Positions 1 to 4,804 of a DNA stretch of 5,348 nucleotides are shown piece by piece; the first letter of the stretch is position 1; each line of letters opens with the position of its first letter. The notes below the pieces were generated by a model. It was not told where the DNA came from. It made no database searches and saw nothing but the letters and a program-made list of their open reading frames with translations. Source of the stretch: Actinomycetes bacterium (GTDB taxonomy: Bacteria > Actinomycetota > Acidimicrobiia > Acidimicrobiales > RAAP-2); NCBI GenBank assembly GCA_021787255.1, contig JAJYMD010000243.1:1-5348 (forward strand), written 5' to 3'. A program made the position numbers and the translations under genes.

Positions 1-3000
1 CAGAGGCGCAGCTGCCTCGCCCCGGGCCGCCTTCCCCGTGGCAGGGGCGGGCGAGCCGCACCCGCTCGGAACTGCGGGCTTCGGAACTGCGGGCTTCGGA
101 ACGCTGGCCGCAGCCTCGAACCAGAGCTCCTGCAGCGCGGGGTCGGCGAGGCCGCGCAGCACGCGGGCGAGCCGGGCCGGATCCTGCTGCCCTGCGAACA
201 GGGCCGGGGTCCCGCTCGCCGCGGCGAGCGCGAGCCAGGCCTCCGCACCCGAGCGCACGGCGACGAGGACGGCGCGGGCGCCCGCCAGCCACGCGGCAGG
301 GTCGGAGCCAGCACCGATCGCGAGCGAACCGGGGAGCTCCCTGGCTGCCCTCGCGCCGGGGGCGTCACCGAGGACGGCGACCGAGAAGCCCTCGAGCGCC
401 CGGGTGATCGACGGGGCGATCACTTGCTGGAATTCTGCGCGTTCCTCGTCGGTGGAGGAACGGAAGTCTCCGGCGATGCAGATCCCCCGTCGATCGCGTT
501 CGGAAAGGCCGTTCCGAGCCATCCACGCAGGGTCCAGACCGTTGGGATCGGCACCGAGAAGGACGCGAAGGACGTCAGATGTGGGTGGCCCCGACCCGGC
601 GCCGGGTGCGTCGACGACGACCTCGGCCGCCGGGAGGAGCCGGCGGACCTGTGCGCGCAGTCCGGCTGCGTCGCGGGCGACCACCACCGCGTGGAAGGCG
701 CGCTCGGCGCCGACTTCGGCGACCCGTCTTATGAGGGCGGCCGGATCGTCCTGGGCGACGCCCGAGACACAAGCTCCGCTCGCAGACAAGACGGCTGCGG
801 TCCCGGCGACCGGCTCGGGGTGGACGACGACGACGTCGTGGCCGTGCCTCGCGAGCGCACCGGCGAGGGCCATCGTCCGGAGGCTCGCGACCGCGCGGTC
901 GACGAGCAGGACCGAACGCGTCGACGAGGTGCTGGAGCCGCCCTTGCAGGTTGCTCGTTCCAACCGGCCGGCTGCTGGACCGCCCGTCCCCAGTCCGCCT
1001 GCGCCAGCGGCCACCGCGTCGCAGATCGAGCCGAAACGTCGCGCGAGCGACGGTGCGAGGTGCGCGACTCGGGCGCGTAGGGAGTCCACGTCGTGGGCAC
1101 AGCAGATCGACAACGCGACGAAGGCCTGCTCACCTCGAGGGTCACCGAAGTGCTCGAACGCGAGGGCCGCGGCAAGGAGCCTGTCCGCCGGATCGCGCGC
1201 CGCGTCCGCGGACGAGGCCACGAGCGGGCACGCGAAGCCGAGCCCACCGGCTCGCAGGCGATCGGACCACGCCGTTCGACGCTCGAGCCGAAGGCGGTTC
1301 GAGACCTTGACGGCGGTGGCGAGCACGGCCCTCGAGGGCGCGACCTCGTGCCAGGCCTCGAGCGTGCGGTCAGCGAGCTCCGGGTCGGACCCGACGAGCT
1401 GGCTCAGGAAGAGGACCGCGCGCGCCTGTGGCACCGCACGGGGGATCTCCGCCAGCGCTCTCCCGGAGCGTTCGAGGCAGCGTGCCAGCGTCTCCACGGA
1501 GGCATCCATCGTGCCGCTCAGGGCAAGGCCGTCGAGCAGGACGTCGGCCGCCTCGGCGTCGCGCCCGAGCCCGATCAGCGCGCCGGCTCGGTACGCGGCG
1601 AGCGCGGCGGCGTCGTGCTCGAAACCCTCGTCGTCGGTCCCGACGCGCACGCGAGCGAACGCGCGCAGCGCCTCTTCGAACCGGCCCTCGAGCAGCAACA
1701 CCCGGCCCTCTTGGAGATCGGCGGCGCTCTGGACGACGAGCGTCGCACGCAGGCGCGCGATCTCCTCCATCGCCTCGTCGAAGCGGCCCATCCCGACGAG
1801 CGCTTCGATGGCCGCTCCCCGTGCGAGGCGCGCGACGCCGCGCGTGGGACGTGCTCGAAGCGCGGCACGGCAGCAGGCGAGCCCGTCTTCGTAGCGCTGC
1901 TCGAGGACGTAGGAGCGGGCCAGGCTCACGAGGCGCGTGGCCTTCGGCAGCTTCGAGGGTCCGAGGAGGTCGCGGATCGCGATCGTCGTATTGCGCCCTG
2001 GCTTCCCTCTTCCCGAGATCGCGGACGAGAGGTAGCCCCAGTGGGTGATCCGGACGCCTTCGATGATCCCGGAGACGAGCTGCTCGGTCCCGGCCCGGGC
2101 GATCACCTGCTCGTGGAGACGACCGACCCATTGCCCGTACGCACGGCGGAAGAGCCGGCACGCCGGATGGCTACGAGCGGTCGCCACCTCCGTCCCGCGG
2201 ACGTCGTCGACCATGACGAGCCCGCTCTCCAGGGTAGCCGGGGCGTCGGCGAGCCTCCGACGGAGGGCCGAGGGGTCCGGTGCGGCCAGCTCCTCGTCCG
2301 CGTCGATCCACAGCACCCACTGGCCGCTGCAGTGCGCGAGCGCGTCATTGCGTGCCCGGCCGAAGTCCTCGTCCCAGTGGCCGCCGACCACCGTTGCGCC
2401 AGCGGAGCGGGCGATCTCCTGGGTGTCGTCGACGGACCCGGTGTCATAGACGAGGACCTCGTCGGCGAGCGCGCGCAAGGAGTCCAGGCATCGTCCGATG
2501 TTCGCGTGCTCGTCGCGCGCGATGAGGCACGCGCTGACCAGCGGCCTCGACTCTGGGCCGCAGGGTCCCTGATGGCGAGGGCCCCAGGGGTGCGGACCAC
2601 CCGCGTGATGCAGGTACGAGGCCTCCGCGACGACCAGGCGCCCGCGGGCTCGCGCCCGCCGCGCGAGCGCGCCGATCGGGGAGCACCCGCCCTGCGCCGC
2701 CTCTTCGAGGAGGAAGCCGAAGCCTCCCGCACACTCGAAGACCTCGCGCTCGAGGGCGAGCGCCGCCCCATCGAGCCAGCGTGCGTCGGTGATTGCCGCG
2801 CGCGTTGCCGCGCGCGCGGCCACCAGCTTCCGAAGGACGGCGGTCTCCTGCGGCCGGTACGGCACTCCGACCAACAGGTCGTCTCCGGCCGAGATGTTCG
2901 TGCGGGGCGCGGCTGCGGCCACTCCGGGCGCACGTGCTGCGACCACCAACGGATCCAACCAGGCGCCGACAGGCGTAGCGCGCTCGTCGACGAGGACGAC

Positions 3001-3213
3001 CACCTCGCCGAGACGAGGTAGATGTGTCGATCGGGAGAGCCCGTTCGTGGCGACGCTGCGCCAGCCGGCGAGCGCGCGCGGGACCGTGCCGGGCGCGACG
3101 GCCACAACGTCGTCGCCGGGCCGCAGCGTCCTCGCAAGGCGTGAGAGAAATGCTGGCGTCGCCTCTTGACGACGAGCAGCGAGCACCACCATCGTCACGG
3201 GTCGCCTGCGCAT
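1..3213 (-). CDS. Giant multidomain glycosyltransferase (GT2-like / GT2 / TPR / GT-B-like), C-terminus beyond window
   Basis: Reading the complement in triplets from 3213 to 1 gives 1071 codons with no stop, so the gene is cut by the left edge. The start ATG at 3213 follows GGAGAGG with a 6-nt spacer; an in-frame stop lies upstream at 3235-3237. Domains seen: residues ~1-210 resemble a worn GT2 fold (VVVLVDE at 72-77, a GGFGFLLEE-like segment at 163-171, ASYLHHAG near 198-205). Residues ~224-400 are a canonical GT2: SACLIARDE at 227-235, DTGSVDDT at 257-264, WIDADEEL with the DxD at 304-306, and GRLHEQ at 364-369. Residues ~420-720 are TPR-like, with G-R-F-x-E-A units near 476, 510 and 550. 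A Gly/Ser/Thr linker at ~732-766 leads to a Rossmann/GT4-like domain (~767-1030; CIAGDFR at 912-918). The family transfers sugars from nucleotide-sugars. The divergent flagellin gene makes flagellin glycosylation the best guess, but this is inference; a surface polysaccharide role is possible. Confidence 0.92.
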   Translation of the reverse strand, partial: MRRRPVTMVVLAARRQEATPAFLSRLARTLRPGDDVVAVAPGTVPRALAGWRSVATNGLSRSTHLPRLGEVVVLVDERATPVGAWLDPLVVAARAPGVAAAAPRTNISAGDDLLVGVPYRPQETAVLRKLVAARAATRAAITDARWLDGAALALEREVFECAGGFGFLLEEAAQGGCSPIGALARRARARGRLVVAEASYLHHAGGPHPWGPRHQGPCGPESRPLVSACLIARDEHANIGRCLDSLRALADEVLVYDTGSVDDTQEIARSAGATVVGGHWDEDFGRARNDALAHCSGQWVLWIDADEELAAPDPSALRRRLADAPATLESGLVMVDDVRGTEVATARSHPACRLFRRAYGQWVGRLHEQVIARAGTEQLVSGIIEGVRITHWGYLSSAISGRGKPGRNTTIAIRDLLGPSKLPKATRLVSLARSYVLEQRYEDGLACCRAALRARPTRGVARLARGAAIEALVGMGRFDEAMEEIARLRATLVVQSAADLQEGRVLLLEGRFEEALRAFARVRVGTDDEGFEHDAAALAAYRAGALIGLGRDAEAADVLLDGLALSGTMDASVETLARCLERSGRALAEIPRAVPQARAVLFLSQLVGSDPELADRTLEAWHEVAPSRAVLATAVKVSNRLRLERRTAWSDRLRAGGLGFACPLVASSADAARDPADRLLAAALAFEHFGDPRGEQAFVALSICCAHDVDSLRARVAHLAPSLARRFGSICDAVAAGAGGLGTGGPAAGRLERATCKGGSSTSSTRSVLLVDRAVASLRTMALAGALARHGHDVVVVHPEPVAGTAAVLSASGACVSGVAQDDPAALIRRVAEVGAERAFHAVVVARDAAGLRAQVRRLLPAAEVVVDAPGAGSGPPTSDVLRVLLGADPNGLDPAWMARNGLSERDRRGICIAGDFRSSTDEERAEFQQVIAPSITRALEGFSVAVLGDAPGARAARELPGSLAIGAGSDPAAWLAGARAVLVAVRSGAEAWLALAAASGTPALFAGQQDPARLARVLRGLADPALQELWFEAAASVPKPAVPKPAVPSGCGSPAPATGKAARGEAAAPL
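66..102. repeat. 15-bp tandem repeat, about 2.5 copies, encoding VPKPA units
   Basis: The 15-bp unit tcggaactgcgggct occurs at 66-80 and 81-95, followed by a partial copy at 96-102. On the minus strand it encodes VPKPAVPKPAVP (residues 1038-1049 of the glycosyltransferase), a Pro-rich linker after the GT-B-like domain. Because 15 is a multiple of three, gain or loss of units would keep the frame and change linker length. Confidence 0.9.
2793..2816. repeat. Perfect 12-bp tandem duplication inside the glycosyltransferase gene
   Basis: The 12-mer ttgccgcgcgcg is present twice back to back (2793-2804 and 2805-2816), followed by more alternating CG. It encodes an Ala/Arg/Thr-rich stretch (about residues 132-140) in the degenerate N-terminal domain. 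It is in frame, so it may simply be a local slippage duplication. Confidence 0.85.
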
Positions 3214-3219
3214 GGACTT

Positions 3220-3226
3220 CCTCTCC
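3220..3226 (-). promoter_or_regulatory. Ribosome binding site of the glycosyltransferase gene
   Basis: The complement reads GGAGAGG followed by a 6-nt spacer and ATG at 3213. This fixes the start in preference to the later in-frame ATG at 3192 (residue 8), which has no comparable Shine-Dalgarno sequence. Confidence 0.7.
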
Positions 3227-3268
3227 GCCCCGGCTCACGTGCGCCTCCTGCGCGCCGAGGTGCAAGGT

Positions 3269-3296
3269 CCATCGGCACGCGTGCACTCCCGGTCAA
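3269..3296 (-). promoter_or_regulatory. Candidate promoter for the glycosyltransferase gene (FliA-like, weak)
   Basis: On the minus strand, TTGACC (3296-3291) resembles a -35 element. GCCGATGG (3276-3269) matches six of eight positions of the FliA/sigma-28 -10 consensus GCCGATAA. The spacing from TTGA to GCCGATGG is 16 nt, close to the usual 15. Transcription would begin roughly 3260, giving a leader of about 45-50 nt. The match to a housekeeping -10 is poor. The -10 overlaps one arm of the inverted repeat at 3272-3312, so a bound regulator could block it. This is pattern matching only. Confidence 0.3.
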
Positions 3297-3312
3297 GGGG
3301 CATGCGTGCCGA
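3272..3312. repeat. Interrupted inverted repeat in the divergent intergenic region, possible operator
   Basis: The arms 3272-3284 and 3300-3312 are complementary over 13 bp with a single G-T mismatch, separated by 15 bp. The left arm contains the perfect 10-bp palindrome gcacgcgtgc (3275-3284), and the right arm contains the near copy gcatgcgtgc (3300-3309), 25 bp apart start to start. Two similar palindromes between divergent genes are what a dimeric regulator pair would need. The repeat could also form a stem in RNA. The GC-rich setting raises the chance of coincidence, but a 12-of-13 match is longer than expected in 243 bp. Confidence 0.55.
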
Positions 3313-3331
3313 GGCTTCGGCGAGAAACCGC

Positions 3332-3359
3332 TCAGGCACGGGGCCAGTCGGTCCGATAC
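3332..3359 (+). promoter_or_regulatory. Candidate flagellin promoter (FliA/sigma-28-like)
   Basis: TCCGATAC at 3352-3359 matches six of eight positions of the sigma-28 -10 consensus GCCGATAA; a weak TCAG at 3332-3335 sits 16 nt upstream where TAAA would be expected. GATACT (3355-3360) could also act as a housekeeping -10 but has no good -35. Late flagellar genes such as fliC and fliD are usually FliA-dependent in the bacteria where this is known. Transcription would begin near 3366, leaving a leader of about 90 nt. Confidence 0.4.
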
Positions 3360-3366
3360 TCCTCGT

Positions 3367-3382
3367 GTCCCGCTTCGGCGGG
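3367..3382 (+). promoter_or_regulatory. UUCG-tetraloop hairpin in the flagellin 5' leader
   Basis: Bases 3367-3372 (tcccgc) pair with 3377-3382 (gcgggg) around the loop ttcg: five Watson-Crick pairs plus one U-G, closed by C-G. The C(UUCG)G tetraloop is one of the most stable known. It begins almost exactly where transcription from the candidate promoter would start, so it could form a stem at or near the mRNA 5' end. Such 5' stems are known to protect some bacterial mRNAs from decay; that role here is inferred. Confidence 0.5.
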
Positions 3383-3442
3383 GAAGTGCGCGGCGGCAAC
3401 GGGTGCGCACAGAGGCGTGCCCGTCTGCTCTCGATCCCGACA

Positions 3443-3448
3443 AGGAGG
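3443..3448 (+). promoter_or_regulatory. Flagellin ribosome binding site
   Basis: AGGAGG lies 8 nt before the ATG at 3457. It decides the start: the longer in-frame frame beginning at 3166 overlaps the 5' end of the divergent gene and yields an Arg/Ser/Pro-rich non-flagellin extension, whereas flagellin homology begins exactly at 3457. Confidence 0.9.
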
Positions 3449-3456
3449 AAACACGG

Positions 3457-4635
3457 ATGTCTTCTTCTCTCGTAGTCGACACGAACATGTCGGCCCTGCA
3501 GGCCCTGAACGACCTGAACGCGACCGACAACGCGATGACCACAGCCATCAACAAGCTGTCTTCTGGCCTGCAGATCGCGAACGCTGCCACAGGACCAGCG
3601 CAGTACGTGGTCTCCCAGGCGCTGGAGTCCCAGGCCAACGGGTACGAGACCGCCATCAACAACGCCCAGGACGGGGTCTCGCTCATCCAGACCGCCTCGG
3701 GCGCGCTCTCTCAGATCTCGTCGATCCTCCAGACGATGGACCAGCTGGCCCTCACCTCTGCGAACGGCGCGACCTCGACATCGACGGCGTTGGCCGCGAA
3801 CCAGTCGGAGTTCACAGACCTGATGAAGTCGATCGACGAGATCGCAGGAACCACGACCTACGGGACGACCAACCTGCTCATCGGCACAAAGTCGGCTACG
3901 CACCCCTATACGACCGCTTGGTCGGGAACACTCCAGGTCGGCGCGTTCGACCTGACAAACCAGCGCATCAAGCTGAGCATCACAGCGGTCACATCGGAGG
4001 CCCTGGGCCTCACCGGAGGTCCGGCGACCGTGACGGGTGCAGCGATCGCGACAGGCAAGGTCACCTTGACGGCCGCAGCGACATTGAAGTTCAGCGTCGA
4101 CACAGGCGCCCACGTGTTCGCCGTGAAGTTCACAGCGGGCACCTACACCGTGACACAGATCGTCACAAAGATCAACAGCGACGCCACAGTGAAGAGCTAC
4201 GTCGTCGCCTCCACGGCGACACACAAGCTGACGCTCTCGACCGTCCAGACGGGAACGGGCGCCCAGCTGACGGTCACAGCGGAGGCGTCCTTCGGGTTCA
4301 CAGCCGCGAAGAGCGCGACGGGAACAAACACCGTGTCCACCTCCATCGCGACGGCAGCCGAGGCGCAGCATGCGATCAAGGTGGTCCAGGCGGCGCTCTC
4401 GAAGGTGGACAGCGTGGCATCCAGCGTGGGCGCGACCCAGAACGAGCTGAACGCGATCGTCGCGAACCTGACCGTCGGCCAGCAGAACCTCAGCGCGGCG
4501 AACAGCCAGCTGGTCGACGTGAACATGGCTCAGGAGATGACCACGTTCTCGACCGAGCAGATCCTGATGCAGACCGGCGTCGCGATGCTCGCCCAGGCGC
4601 AGCAGGCGCCGTCTCTGGTGGAGAAGCTGGTCTGA
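3457..4635 (+). CDS. fliC: Flagellin, filament structural protein
   Basis: The protein is 392 residues, within the usual flagellin range. It is exported through the flagellar type III apparatus and polymerises into the filament. The conserved N-terminal D0/D1 (about 1-143) shows VDTNMSALQALNDL (7-20), NKLSSGLQI (32-40), NAQDGVSLIQTA (69-80) and LQTMDQLALTSAN (91-103). The C-terminal D1/D0 (about 305-392) shows LSKVDSVASSVGATQNELN (314-332), NLSAANSQL (344-352) and MLAQAQQAP. The middle, about 144-304, is a Thr-rich variable domain. From memory it aligns without gaps to Salmonella FliC over K33-N103, but the usual DDAAG motif is TGPAQ (45-49). Composition is odd: one Arg (170), no Cys, 60 Thr and 39 Ser, 20 of the Thr codons being ACA. 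The C-terminal signature argues against FlgL. FliD follows downstream. Confidence 0.97.
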   Translation: MSSSLVVDTNMSALQALNDLNATDNAMTTAINKLSSGLQIANAATGPAQYVVSQALESQANGYETAINNAQDGVSLIQTASGALSQISSILQTMDQLALTSANGATSTSTALAANQSEFTDLMKSIDEIAGTTTYGTTNLLIGTKSATHPYTTAWSGTLQVGAFDLTNQRIKLSITAVTSEALGLTGGPATVTGAAIATGKVTLTAAATLKFSVDTGAHVFAVKFTAGTYTVTQIVTKINSDATVKSYVVASTATHKLTLSTVQTGTGAQLTVTAEASFGFTAAKSATGTNTVSTSIATAAEAQHAIKVVQAALSKVDSVASSVGATQNELNAIVANLTVGQQNLSAANSQLVDVNMAQEMTTFSTEQILMQTGVAMLAQAQQAPSLVEKLV

Positions 4636-4674
4636 GCGGTCGGCGGCTCGGCCCCTCGCAGCTTCGCCGCACGC

Positions 4675-4711
4675 GGATCGCCCGGCCAGGGCCCAGCCGG
4701 CCGGGCGGTCC
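4675..4711 (+). terminator. Strong GC-rich hairpin after flagellin, terminator or attenuator without a U-tract
   Basis: Arms 4675-4687 and 4699-4711 pair over 13 bp (12 Watson-Crick and one U-G) around an 11-nt loop, starting 40 nt after the flagellin stop. No run of T follows, so it is not a classical intrinsic terminator. It could reduce readthrough into fliD, which would suit the large excess of flagellin over cap protein, or it could stabilise the 3' end of the flagellin mRNA. Confidence 0.6.
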
Positions 4712-4779
4712 CTCCGGTCGCCTCGTGGCCGTAGAGGAGTAGAGGAGATGGCGCGCCACGCCGCCGCAGCCGGCCGGGC
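4694..4779. repeat. 13-bp direct repeat flanking the fliD leader
   Basis: The 13-mer cagccggccgggc occurs exactly at 4694-4706 and 4767-4779. The first copy supplies most of the 3' arm of the 4675-4711 hairpin. The second lies just before the fliD Shine-Dalgarno and could pair with the same 5' arm (gcccggcc, 4680-4687), so two alternative RNA folds are possible. Confidence 0.7.
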
Positions 4780-4804
4780 CTTTCGGAAAGGAGGTGGGAG
4801 ATGA
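4748..4804 (+). CDS. Possible 18-residue leader peptide translationally coupled to fliD
   Basis: ATG at 4748 opens an 18-codon frame ending in TGA at 4802-4804, which overlaps the fliD ATG as ATGA. A doubled tagaggag (4732-4739 and 4740-4747) gives a GAGGAG 8 nt before the ATG, a good spacing. The predicted peptide MARHAAAAGRAFRKGGGR is small and basic and matches nothing I recognise. If translated, ribosomes would melt the hairpin over the fliD Shine-Dalgarno and could re-initiate at the overlapping start. The frame is short enough to arise by chance, so this is tentative. Confidence 0.35.
   Translation: MARHAAAAGRAFRKGGGR
4779..4795 (+). promoter_or_regulatory. fliD ribosome binding site partly held in a small hairpin
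   Basis: AAAGGAGGT (4787-4795), an almost complete anti-16S match, lies 5 nt before the ATG at 4801. Its first five bases can pair with cctttc-side bases 4779-4783 around a CGG loop (CCTTT/AAAGG). The stem is short, so any occlusion of the site would be partial. Confidence 0.6.

Noticed and set aside
38..1894. Plus-strand open frame of 618 codons
   Set aside because: It is antisense to the glycosyltransferase and its translation is dominated by Ala/Arg/Ser/Pro with no domain or Shine-Dalgarno support; long spurious frames are expected in GC-rich DNA.
1093..3021. Plus-strand open frame of 642 codons
   Set aside because: It is also antisense to the same gene, where the opposite strand shows clear GT2 motifs, so it is a shadow.
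3236..3241. cacgtg palindrome in the intergenic region
   Set aside because: It is a six-base palindrome, too short and common in GC-rich DNA to support a regulatory claim.
2103..3286. Two other minus-strand frames (2103-3137 and 2444-3286)
   Set aside because: They are out of frame with the motif-bearing reading frame and give Arg/Ser-rich sequences without recognisable motifs.
3166..3456. N-terminal extension of flagellin to the ATG at 3166
   Set aside because: The extension has no flagellin homology, overlaps the divergent gene start, and the strong AGGAGG is at the 3457 start.
4634..4674. Small gagc/gctc stem just after the flagellin stop
   Set aside because: It is only four base pairs, and the 13-bp hairpin at 4675-4711 is far stronger.
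3024..4742. Plus-strand frame of 572 codons overlapping flagellin
   Set aside because: It is in a different frame from flagellin and reads as a low-complexity Arg/Gly/Asp-rich sequence.
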